In this document: positions 9,744-19,402 of the stretch, piece after piece | Numbering within the stretch: the first letter of the stretch is position 1 | Layout: every line of letters starts with the position of its first letter | Source of the DNA: Smittium mucronatum | Taxonomy: Eukaryota > Kickxellomycota > Harpellomycetes > Harpellales > Legeriomycetaceae | DNA: 19,402 bases | Direction: 5' to 3' | NCBI GenBank assembly: GCA_001953115.1 | Contig: LSSL01006934.1 | Location: 1-19,402 of the forward strand | Notes under the pieces: model-generated | The model's input: only the letters and a program-made list of their open reading frames with translations | What the model was told of the DNA's origin: nothing | Database searches by the model: none | Position numbers and translations under genes: made by a program

Positions 9744-10659
9744 ATTCATATTCATAAACTTGTTTTTGATTTTTTGAAATGTGATTTATATTAGTATCCA
9801 AAATTTAACTTTCAAATTTTTTTTTTAAAATTTAAGAAAATTTCAAAAAGATAAAGGTTTAGATATTTCCGTTTAAAATTCAAGTTCCATCCTTAAAAAA
9901 ATGGGGTTTAATATGATTTTTTCTGCTCATTTTTTTTCAAGTTACAGTAATCTGTAAAAATATTATTTAGGGCTATTTATTTCTAAATTCAAAATTCCCA
10001 TATGAACTTGTTTTAGATTATGTAATTGGGTGAAGTTTTTGATATTATTACATGGCCTTAATTTAATCTAAAACTATTTACAATTAATATGCTCCGAAGT
10101 TATTTCCTAATATCGCTGTTTTAGAAAAGGGGGGATTGAAAAAAAAATCACTGGATTTATATCAGGGTTCGATGAAAAGTATGAATTAGCATATGTTTTT
10201 TTTTACTCTCCATTCGAGGCTTTTTCCAAATTTCTCCAAAAATTAATAATTGAATAAACCTTTGTTAAGGGAAGTTCACTTTTTTTAAATTTTACAAAAA
10301 AAATACTTTGTCAAGTTTTGTAATTTTCAAGTATGGATTTTAATTTTTAAAAAACAAATTTCTCATTTTTCCTAATAAAATTCTTTTCTGATAAGATCGA
10401 GTACGATTTTAAACTTTAAATATAGTAAATAAAAATCCACTAAGAGATGATAAAATAGTCATTCATCGCGTTTTAAAAATTATCGTAAAACCAAAAATAA
10501 TTTTATATATTTTTTTTATAGGTTAATTTCCATTTTTCACATATAAATATCTTCACAATTTAATATTTAGATAATTCGGGTAGTTTTGCAAAAAAAATTA
10601 GTAATTTTAGCGAAAAATAAAAACTTCCACATAAAGTATTTAATTATAATAAAAAAACA

Positions 10660-10681
10660 GATAAATAGATAAATAGATAAA
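10660..10681. repeat. tandem GATAAATA units
   Basis: Nearly three exact 8-nt units. GATA cores can bind GATA-type regulators, but no gene is close, so this is most simply a microsatellite. Confidence 0.7.
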
Positions 10682-11607
10682 CAATCAATTAAAATTGTTT
10701 TTTAATTTCGGGAAAATGTTAATTAATTCTTAACCCTGTATATTTCCCATTTTTTTTTAAAAAACTCTAATGCATTATTATAACCCCTCCTCTCACACGT
10801 TCCTATTCGGTGGATGGAAAATGAAAAAAATATTATAGGTAAACGATAGTTTTAAAGTTTTGTGTTTCTGTATTAATCTGGATTTTATTTAATCATATAT
10901 TCCGGTTTTTTAAGTTATTTAATAAATAAAATGACCTTTTAAGTTACGAGCTCAGAAAAATTAAAGTTAGAAATGCTGATTTTTCAAAAATCCCTTATTT
11001 TTTTTTTAAGATTTATTAAAGATTAATATTGTATTTTTGTGATATATTATTGTAAGTATATCTATAGAAGATTCTCTCAATTCAAAACTAAATGTTAAAA
11101 TAAGTAAGAATACCGGTTCGAGATAATTAAAATTAAATTAAGTGTACTTATAACCATATATCTAATTTGAATGAATCAAGACTTTATAAAGTTCGATAAT
11201 TGTACCCAACTTTAACAATAATACATCATTTAGCTAGCATTAAAAGAATTATTCTCAGTTTTCTGTGAAAATTATTTTTTTGGAAGAGTTTATTTTATGA
11301 TAAAAACAGATTCCCATATAAATATATTGTATTCTGGTTTAAAAAAGCAAAGCCTTATTCTTCTTTCCAAATAGATATCATAGAAGTTCCTTCAATAAAA
11401 AATTTTAATCATTTCCTTCACATCAGCTAAATGAGCATTACTATCTTCTGTATTATTTATCTATATGATTATAAAAAAATGTATGTTTACTCAAATATAC
11501 TTATAAATATTTTTTTTCTAGACGTAAGAGTGGCACTTTTGTAGGATTTTCTGATTTTATTTTTATCTTTTTCCAAAAAAAAATTCTATGGCATTAATTA
11601 GCCTTAG

Positions 11608-11634
11608 TATGCCTCATATTTTCTTTGAGGCATA
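11608..11634. repeat. 9-bp hairpin in the gene desert
   Basis: TATGCCTCA at 11608-11616 pairs exactly with TGAGGCATA at 11626-11634 across a 9-nt loop. It is unusual here because the stem includes four G-C pairs in DNA that is mostly A and T. No function is assigned. Confidence 0.55.
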
Positions 11635-14092
11635 TAAATATATAATTAGTATAATTTCCTTGTTTTATCTAATAGGGTTTCAAAATTATACTGAGTGTAA
11701 GTTTTCATTTATTTTTGATTCATAAAATCTTATAAAAAGCCTTTCTTATGGAGAGTTTATGATTTTAAACACTATAAACATTCAAATTTTTTTGAAATAG
11801 AGACAATTGAACATATTTTTATATCTAAGTTTAAAATAATTGATAAATTTCTAAATAAAAGACCGCTATTATACTGATTTTAAAATCAGATTAAATTAAA
11901 TCACAAAAAAATAATTATAATAAAATTTATCGCTAATTTTTGTAGAAGTTTTTTTCAAAAAAAATATTTTAAAAAGACATTTTTTGGGTTTTTTATTCAC
12001 ATTGAGCTATTAAATATTAAATAATGTAATGAATTTTGGATTAGAGTTTCAAATTTCAAGTTTTAAACATTTATAAAAACTTCTAGCTACAAAAAAAAAC
12101 TATTTATCTCGGTATTAATACCATGCGCATTAAGAAAAATATTAGTGGTTTTAATATCAGTCTTAAAAAAATTATTATTTAATCAAAAATTTATTTCGAA
12201 CCCGATTTTATTTTTAAAAAAAATTGTAATTTGATTCATATAAAGCAGCTCTTTTAAATTATTAGGTATTTTTTTGAAATATACGGTTCAGTATTACACA
12301 ATATCTGTAATGTATATATAATAGAGCCAACTTTAAACTTTTTTTTTTCCCATTAATTTATTATTATAAAAAATATTTCATTTTCGTGTTAAAATTTTTT
12401 ATAATTTCAATATGGGTATAAAAAATATGTTATTTTACGCATTTAGTCTAAAAAAAATTAGTGAAAAATAAGATTTTTTTGATTTAATATTCTAGTTTAA
12501 TATCCTGATAGAAATAGGTAATTTATTATTTTTTTGAGCTTTTAATTATTTCGGTATATAAACGAATAAGTAGCTCCAAGTACATGGTGTATTTAAAAAA
12601 ATTATTTATATTAAAATTACTTTTTTAGTCTTCATTTCATTTGTAAATCAAATTATTTAGCATTCTATCACATTTATTCGATGGAAAAAGAACCTCCAAA
12701 GCATTTTTTTTATATATATTCACTATTTTCTGAAAAATACTTATTCAAATATTTCAACGTTTATACAAAACTTTTTTTTGAGTTTTTTTGAACGGTAATA
12801 TAAGATCATCCATGATCTTCATTAAATAAATCAAATGTCTGTATTTCGGCCATTCATCTTTGGACTTTTTTTAATGGCTTACGAGTTTATATGAGAGAAA
12901 AATAATAATTTTTCCCTCTATAGCAGCTCTGGTATTTTAATATTAATTTTTAAAAAGCTATCAAATACAAATAAATATCTATTTTTTAATATATTGATAC
13001 AAAACTATCATTTTTTTTAAAAAATTTCAACTACACATACCTTTTATATGGTGAAGGGGTGGAATATATACCGAGGCTTTCAATAAAGTAGATAAAAAGG
13101 AATGATAAAAAATTATTTTAAATAAATATGATTTTTTGAGATCATAATTAATTTTTTTTTACATTTACTTGGTCTTTTACAAGAGATATCGGGTGGTAAT
13201 TTGAATCTCTTTAACCCCCTTTACATAAAATCGCTTATTTATTTTTTTGAATATAAAATAATGAGTAAAATATAGAATTTTAATTAAATTTTATTTGACA
13301 TTCCACAAACCCTTATACTTTTTAATATAAAAAATACCAATTATATTTTAAAATAAACTAAGAATCTTTACCTTTCTTATTTATGCCATTTATTTTTTGA
13401 ATATTATTATCCTTTCACAGGCATCAATGTTTTAGTATAATTAATATAATATAAACCGATTTAATACCAAAATTTTGTTCTAAGAATGCGGTTCCATAAT
13501 TTTTTTAAAATTATTATCAAATTCAATAATTTGATACATTTAAATTTTCTATAAGCGCTAATATCATAGATATTAATATTAAGTCGGATTTTTTATTATT
13601 AGATGATTATATCTAGTACAAACATTAATTAGAATTGAAATTTATAACAAAAATTAATTAAAATGGCTTTCAAATATTTAAATAAAATTATAAATCGAAT
13701 AAAAAGGAATGCTAACATGGATTATTAATAGCTAGGAATTATATACTATCAATAAATTTGATTATGTAATTTTATTTTTATTTTTAAACGACTAATTCAT
13801 TTTTTATACTATATTAATAGTTCAATTTTTTTTATTTTGAGCCTTTAATTTTTTTTATCGAAAAATTATGTGTTTTTATTGTTTAATTATTGTTTTTTTT
13901 ATTAAAATTTTTATTTAATCCAGATAATTACTTAAATAGTATTATTAGTCCACATTAAGAGAACTAATCATTGTTTAATAGTATAACATAGTTTAAAGCA
14001 CGTAATATATAAATCTATAAATTCATTTTTTTTTTGAAAATATTCAAGATTTAAGCGAATTATTGTGAAGATTTAAAAACCGAAATTTTAAT

Positions 14093-14108
14093 TATATATA
14101 TATATATA
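14093..14108. repeat. TA dinucleotide repeat
   Basis: Eight TA units in a row in the AT-rich desert. Confidence 0.7.
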
Positions 14109-14965
14109 ATTTATAAGAAATTATTAAATGAATAAAATGATTTTATATATAATAAATCACAAAAAATACTCATTTTTAACGATGAAAAAAAAGTTCAAAA
14201 TTATGTTAGGCTCCCATTTGAAAAAATTAATTTTTTTTATCTAAATCATAGTCAATGTTTCCGGTTTTTAGTTATTAGTATAGATAGTGTGTTTTTATTC
14301 AATTAAAATAAGGGGGTGGGGTTATTATCATACCCTGAAAGACTAATTATTTTTCCTGAAATAGAATAAATCGCTATCCTATTATTATATTTTTTTCATA
14401 TTTAAAATATTTTTTTACATAATTTAACCAATTTAACCGATTAAAAATTTTAAAAATATTATCTATTTATAATTATCGAAAATTTAATGGTTATTTTGTA
14501 ATCAATGAACCAAAAGAGAAAATAGAAGAGGCTCAGTTTTCATTTGATCAGTTTGAATTAACACCAAATATAAGGAGAGGAATCTTATTATCATTTTCAT
14601 TTTATAAAAATATCACCATATTTTTTAACCTTATTAATCTTATTTCGATTAATTTTTTACTGAATTTCATAAAGAGAAATGATTTTTAGATACATGTCAA
14701 TTATTAATATCACATATTTTAAATGATAGCTTTGGTTTTAAATTTAAATATCAAATAAAAAAACATGGTTTTTAGCTAAATAAAACTGAAACGATTTTGA
14801 AATTCGGATAAAATAATTTAAAAAATGCTATATTAGCAAAAAAAACTTTAAAATCGAAAAAAACCAAATAATACAACTTTTTGAAATCTCCATTTGTCAC
14901 AAAAAAACTTAATTTCCATTTTCGGATAATGATAATAATTTTAAAAATCGTTAATACGTTTAATT

Positions 14966-15268
14966 TATATATTAATCGAGCTCAAAGAGCGAGAATTAAT
15001 TAATATTATATGAATAGAGGAGATATATTTAGTGTTACCATCTATATTGGATGAAATAAACCGAAATTACAAATAAAAGAAAAAAATTTCTATAAAATTT
15101 TTTAAAAGCTAAATTTTTTCTAATATAAATACTGTAAAGTACCATTATGATATCCTTATTATCTTTTCGCAAAGGTTGAAATGGGGACTGGGTGGGTGGG
15201 ACTAAATATATCTCCTCTCTTCATATAATATTAATTAATTCTCGCTCTTCGAGCTCGATTAATATATA
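14966..15268. repeat. 68-bp near-perfect inverted repeat around a 167-nt spacer (MITE-like)
   Basis: The left arm 14966-15033 and the right arm 15201-15268 are reverse complements at 66 of 68 positions with no gaps. They share the core GCGAGAATTAATTAATATTA and the segment GAGGAGATATATTTAGT. The mismatches are at 14984 (A, where the right arm has G on the same strand) and 15015 (T against G). The first fits loss of a CpG by deamination. The spacer 15034-15200 is AT-rich except for its last 18 bases. Total length is 303 bp. The layout resembles a MITE (miniature inverted-repeat transposable element), or a locus for a long hairpin RNA. I found no clear target-site duplication beyond TA, and no second copy in the window. 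A short minus-strand frame crossing the right arm looks spurious. Confidence 0.85.
15183..15200 (+). other. G-quadruplex motif at the base of the inverted repeat
   Basis: Four G-runs in 18 bases: GGGG, ACT, GGG, T, GGG, T, GGG. This fits the G3+N1-7 quadruplex rule with loops of 3, 1 and 1 nt, a layout that favours a very stable parallel fold. It ends exactly one base before the right arm of the 68-bp inverted repeat. The bases around it are strongly A/T, so four G-runs by chance are unlikely. Confidence 0.75.
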
Positions 15269-16890
15269 CATAAATGTAGTAGAAAATGATATTTATATTT
15301 TCATATTGAAGAAAAAATATACGGTTTCTATAGGGTAAAATTATCATTAGTAAAAAATAGAAAGTATCTTTTTTTTCTGCGACTTTATAAATGTCTAATT
15401 TCCGATGTAAAATAGGTAAATAAGACAGTTTTTTGTTAAATTGATCCAATAATCTTCAAATTACAGATAATGATAAAAATGACAATTTTTTACTCAAATT
15501 GGAAGTAAAGAAAAATTTAACCCCAATTTAATAGTACCAAAGTTATCGCCTCCGTAATAGCCAATAGGCATAAAAACGAGTTTAAAAATTATATTTTTAT
15601 GTTAACAGGCACTTCAGATCGATTGAGAAAGCTATATGAATCGTAAAAATTTTTACTGAACTTTTTTTTGTTTGATGGTTCCATAAACATCTCATTTATT
15701 ATCTTTAAATGGACCAGATATGTATACTGATCAGTTATAGATATATATTTGCATCAAAATGTCATCTAGAAGGATTGGGAACCGGTTAAATTCATTACAC
15801 AGAGCTTTGATTATTTGTAGTAATTTACTATTTTCTCAAATAATAAGATGTTTTATTACTTTTAATTGATTTCTGTCTCTGTTTTGGACCATTTAGTGGG
15901 TTTATAGCAAAAAAGCAACCAAGGTAACCTATATTTGAGGGAGGATGACAGTTATCTTTGGGGTTTTTTTTTTGAAAAAATAATAATATTGATTTCTAGT
16001 TTGATATTCCATACAAAAAAATTTCATAGCATTAACTTTAACCATTTTATAAAATTCACGGATAGTTTAATAAAATATGAACGTTATTTTTTTCATATAT
16101 GGCAAATATTGCATGATTTAAAATTTTAATATAATTATTTGGAAAAAGTATTTTAGTATGAAATGAAATATGATTAGGCTGTAAATAATTAATCAAAAAA
16201 GCGATATATTTTTAGTTTATATTGTCCCGGGAAACCATTAAAGCGAAATATTAAAGTAAATTCCCAAATATTGGACTCTAAAAAAGGTTTAGCCAAAATT
16301 TTCAAGAATTAAGATATATGAGCCAGTAAATTTTAAAAATTAATTTGGTTAATAGTTTGACAAATTAATTTAAGCCGAAATCTTACTTAAAAAACAAGAG
16401 GTCGAATATTCATAGTAAATAAACATAACTAATATTTATTTATTTCTTTTTATCTGTCCGAATACCGATTTATAAAAATTTAATATTGGGAATTTTAAAC
16501 CAGTACATTTTTATTGATATGTGATTCTACAAAATACATAAAAGAGTTCCGAAAAGAATAATCAAAAATATAAAGGGGTTCTTTAAGAAAAGAGTACCTA
16601 GATTATAATTTTTTTTTATCAAAGATATCTCTCGATTTAAATGAATGGTTTTTTCTAAAAAAACTCACACATAGCGAAAATTGCATAAAATATATAAAAA
16701 TCTATGCGCCATCTACAGAAAATTTGATAATACTGAACAAAAAAGTATTTTAGCTGCGATTGTATTCTTTAATAAAAAGGTTTTATTTTTCTAATTTCAC
16801 TAATAAATTATCAATCTATTAAAACCCATCGAATATATTGAATATTTTCTTGTAAAATAAACCCATTTTTAGCAGCAAATACTTCCAAAA

Positions 16891-16911
16891 ATTAAAAAAT
16901 TAAAAAATTAA
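16891..16911. repeat. tandem TTAAAAAA units
   Basis: Two full copies and a partial copy of the 8-nt unit TTAAAAAA. A simple repeat in the AT-rich desert. Confidence 0.6.
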
Positions 16912-17248
16912 CATATATACGCATATATTTTCATGTGATTTTTTTTCATTGGATTTTTGGTTATGTAAGATTATTTACAACCCATCTTGAAAATTATACA
17001 CTCAAGGCCTCCCGAAAAAATAAACCAATTACAATATATAGATCAATTTGTATGGCTAATATTTATAAGCTAGGTTGATATACTAATAAAGGAATAAATA
17101 TTAAAACTGACTAGTAGAAAGTTTTAAGAAAAAACTCTATCGGTAAAAAACCTTCCTTACCTCCTCATCTCCCTTTTTTTATAATTAATTTTTTCTTTTC
17201 TCATTTTTTTCTCATATTTTCTTTGTTCTATTTTTATATTTGATGAAT

Positions 17249-17281
17249 ATAATAGTTAGCTAAGAATTAGCTAACCATTAT
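17249..17281. repeat. 14-bp imperfect hairpin with 5-nt loop
   Basis: TAATAGTTAGCTA (17250-17262) pairs with TAGCTAACCATTA (17268-17280), with a single A-C mismatch and loop AGAAT; the flanking A17249-T17281 adds a pair. On the opposite strand the mismatch becomes a G-T wobble, so a minus-strand RNA would pair along the whole stem. No gene is adjacent. Confidence 0.6.
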
Positions 17282-19093
17282 TAATAATATTTCCGATTCG
17301 AAGACGGTCATAAAAAGTTGAATATAAAATAAAATTGACAATATGTGAACAATAATACATTTTAGGAACTTTTTTGTTAATTTAAACCTTACTAGATTTA
17401 TCGATAGAGGCTATAATTTAATCCAAAACCAAACTCAGAGTTCTAAATATATCTTGATTTTCAACTAAAATGGATCCTCACTAGTGTAAAACAGGCAAAA
17501 TATAGTATCTGATGGTTTTAGCTAAGATAATTTTAATAGTTTATTTAAAATTCTAAGATTCAGAAAAGATAATAAACTATATTTTCTAATTTTATAGATC
17601 TAATTTTGGTTTTTTTGATTTAAATAAAAGGATTGTGTGTGATATTTCCATTTAAAAATCCAAATCTTACATTAAAATGCTTTTAAAATCGCAAGAGCCA
17701 TTTCTGCTTCTAATAGTTACATTTAATTATCTTAAGATAAATGTTTTTGGGTGTCAGGACTGAAAGCCTACAGTACATTTCGTCTACTTAACCAAAATAT
17801 TAAAGGTCAAGATTAAAAAACAAAGTACTATTAAAAATAATGATTTCCATTGTAATATGCACTTTTTCTAAAAGAGATTAATAGAAAAAATTTAGTGGTC
17901 AAATGGTAGGCGAAATGTCTTGGAGGTAAATTGGAAAACAATCATTGCTGGTATAGGAATGATTTTGTTTGATTTTAAGATTTTATTAGCTTTTTGATAC
18001 TTTAAGTTTTTAAAGTGCTTATGAATTTTTAGAAAATATAAAATAAATATAAAAATGGTATGTTTTTCCGAACAGGCCTATTGCCTGGGATTATATAGGA
18101 AATGCACAATTAATAAGTTTCTGATAAAAACGCATTTCTGGTTGATTGGGTATTATAATTAGCAATAAATCAGAAATACTAAAAAAAACATATTATTATC
18201 AATAGTTTAAATGTAATTGGATGGTTTATCCAATCACGTTTGACTATTGGAAATAGGCCTTCAGTCACGTCACTCACCCTTACACATAGTTTATTCCAAA
18301 TTTAATTTGTAAAAATCAACGTGTTTTAAATCTTAGATCAATAGAATTTATTTAGATAGATACATAAAATTATTCATGTTTATTGGATATATTAAAATAA
18401 GTTAGATTCTATAAGTAACTACATTGGCCAATTATATTAATGGATAGTAATAAATCGCATTAAAAAGAGGCGGAAAGTTTTCCCCATTCGTGAAAAACCA
18501 AAGTTCGTAAAAAAAAACTCGATACCTGCAGTAGATTTACTTAATTATGGCAATGCTGTAGTTAAGCAAACCATTTTCAGGGGTTTAGAGGGTCAATATA
18601 AATGTCTAAATCTCAATATAAAAACTTGCTGCATTTTATGAATGCCATTTATCATCGATTCGTTTGACTAACTTTCAAACTTTTGCCTGTCTAACAAAAA
18701 AAAATCGGTTAAAGGAATAAGCCGTTTTTCAAATTAGCTTTGAATTGAATCTCACCGTCTATAAGCTGGAAATAAAAAATTTTGGTTAATATTTTCTAAA
18801 AAAAATTCATATTACAAATTTTACTCTTTAATAAAATTAAAACTATTCAGCTATATCTCAACCAAAAAGTATCTAGTAATATTAGTATGCAAGATAATGG
18901 GCAGGATTAAAACCTTTTAAGAAATATATCCACATTTCAATTTACTAAATTTCAAAATGCTTTTTAAGTTTTATTTATTTTTATACAATAAACGTGTGGA
19001 TTCGCAATTTAGTTAAAATGTAAATCTTCAATTACATATTCTATACTTTGTTTCGGATTAAATTGTCTCAAGTCTTTTTATTATCCCCTAAGA

Positions 19094-19163
19094 GTGAAAT
19101 ACCTTGCCGTGGTTTAGGGGCTTAATAGTGTACTTTTCGAAGTACACTATACTAAAATTTCAC
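19094..19163 (+). ncRNA. candidate structured RNA: nested hairpin with TTCG loop
   Basis: GTGAAAT (19094-19100) pairs exactly with ATTTCAC (19157-19163). Nested inside, ATAGTGTACTT (19125-19135) pairs exactly with AAGTACACTAT (19140-19150) across the loop TTCG, which as RNA is a UUCG tetraloop (here closed by U-A rather than the extra-stable C-G). The 24-nt 5' internal segment (ACCTTGCC...GGGGCTTA) and the 6-nt 3' segment ACTAAA are unpaired in this model. I compared it with hammerhead, HDV-like and twister ribozyme cores as I know them and found no good match. The fold is clear in DNA; that it is an RNA is inference. Confidence 0.35.
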
Positions 19164-19164
19164 G

Positions 19165-19250
19165 CGGCGTTGTACTATTCTTGGTTGGGAGTAGTGGAGA
19201 CAGCGCACGGCGTTGCACTATTCTTGGTTGGGAGTAGTGGAGATAGCGCA
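19165..19250. repeat. two tandem 43-bp units
   Basis: Copies at 19165-19207 and 19208-19250 differ at only two positions (T/C at unit position 9 and C/T at position 37). Each contains ACTATTCTTGGTTGGGAG and ends in AGCGCA. Both differences are transitions. The array is followed by a shorter, different repeat, so it is a compact repeat region within the GC-rich block. Confidence 0.85.
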
Positions 19251-19402
19251 CAGCGATTCGGAGGACAGCGATTCCAGAGGAGGACCATCTAGAAACAGGA
19301 GGAACCTATCGTTTAGCACAGCTGAGACATAGTCTAGTGCACAAGTCCAGCGTTCGACAGCCAGACGGATCTCAGCGTCTAACAGCTATTTGTAGGAAAG
19401 CC

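Larger units (their letters stand above)
9084..19090. other. 10-kb AT-rich gene desert
   Basis: No open frame longer than about 70 codons exists here, and those present are Ile/Phe/Tyr/Asn/Lys-rich without motifs. The sequence is full of A and T homopolymers (5-10 nt) on both strands, without the strand asymmetry of the left flank. I found no tRNA, rRNA or other RNA gene by its usual motifs. Identified structures inside it are short simple repeats, several hairpins, the 68-bp inverted repeat at 14966-15268 and its G-quadruplex motif. The part at about 17700-18750 is slightly less AT-rich, without recognisable coding content. Possible natures: centromeric or pericentric DNA, heterochromatin, or an AT-rich mutational desert. 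Confidence 0.65.
19091..19402. mobile_element. GC-rich repetitive block at the right edge, probable end of a mobile element
   Basis: At about 19091 the composition jumps from roughly 25% to about 50% GC, and the sequence becomes structured. A nested hairpin comes first, then two 43-bp tandem units, then two copies of a 15-16-nt unit beginning CAGCGATTC (19251 and 19266). Further CAGCG words lie at 19348 and 19372. No protein motif is seen; the 62-codon frame at 19104-19292 simply crosses the repeats. The block is cut by the window edge. It would fit an LTR, the 5' UTR of a retroelement, a SINE-like element or a satellite. The class cannot be told from what is visible. Confidence 0.4.

Noticed and set aside
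14311..14321. second G-rich stretch (GGGGGTGGGG)
   Set aside because: Only two G-runs are present, too few for an intramolecular quadruplex.
15231..15449. 72-codon minus-strand open frame crossing the right arm of the inverted repeat
   Set aside because: Its C-terminal end is translated repeat arm and the rest is Ile/Tyr/Phe-rich. No motif and no counterpart at the left arm.
15935..16129. 64-codon + strand open frame in the desert
   Set aside because: Low-complexity Ile/Phe/Lys sequence without motif or a gene-like context.
19105..19125. possible pol III A box (TGGTTTAGGGG) of a SINE or tRNA
   Set aside because: The match to the A-box consensus is partial and the only B-box-like sequence (GCGTTCGACAGCC near 19349) is about 230 bp away and imperfect.
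19165..19285. possible CRISPR array
   Set aside because: The repeats are directly adjacent without spacers, differ in unit length further on, and the host is a eukaryote.
19104..19292. 62-codon + strand open frame in the GC-rich block
   Set aside because: It runs through the hairpin and both tandem units; being open is a by-product of higher GC rather than of coding.

Overview
The window looks like nuclear DNA from a very AT-rich fungus. Three protein genes are supported. All three belong to families found throughout fungi, and each carries one short GT-AG spliceosomal intron (68, 142 and 146 nt). There are no bacterial-style ribosome binding sites or operons. CTG codons fall at leucine-like hydrophobic positions in all three proteins, so a CTG-Ser yeast code is not indicated. 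I cannot name the species. The low GC, long gene-poor stretches and moderate introns would suit several fungal groups, including early-diverging ones.

Layout. 1-2001 is AT-rich non-coding DNA whose + strand is rich in A and G. 2002-2351 (+) encodes subunit e of the mitochondrial F1Fo ATP synthase in two exons. 2352-3500 is a T-rich intergenic region ending in a C/T-rich tract just before the next gene. 3501-7500 (+) encodes a 1285-residue Pol5/MYBBP1A-family nucleolar protein in two exons. 7501-7603 is a compact convergent 3' interval. 7604-8580 (-) encodes the mitochondrial octanoyltransferase of lipoate synthesis (LIP2/LipB family) in two exons. 8818-9083 is a small island of more balanced composition with no recognisable product. 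From about 9084 to 19090 there is a 10-kb gene desert. From about 19091 to the right edge the DNA changes abruptly to roughly 50% GC and is built of hairpins and tandem repeats; it looks like the edge of a repetitive element cut by the window.

The three genes are ordinary housekeeping genes and do not form a cluster. Two act in mitochondrial energy metabolism (ATP synthase assembly, lipoylation of 2-oxoacid dehydrogenases) and one in ribosome biogenesis.

The least ordinary structures are non-coding. (1) A near-perfect 68-bp inverted repeat (66 of 68 positions) lies at 14966-15033 and 15201-15268, around a 167-nt spacer. (2) A textbook G-quadruplex motif sits in the last 18 nt of that spacer, directly against the right arm. 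(3) The GC-rich right-hand element has a nested hairpin with a TTCG loop followed by two 43-bp tandem units. (4) The long desert itself could be a candidate centromeric or heterochromatic block. I found no defence system, gene cluster or CRISPR array, and I do not claim a new system beyond these structural observations.
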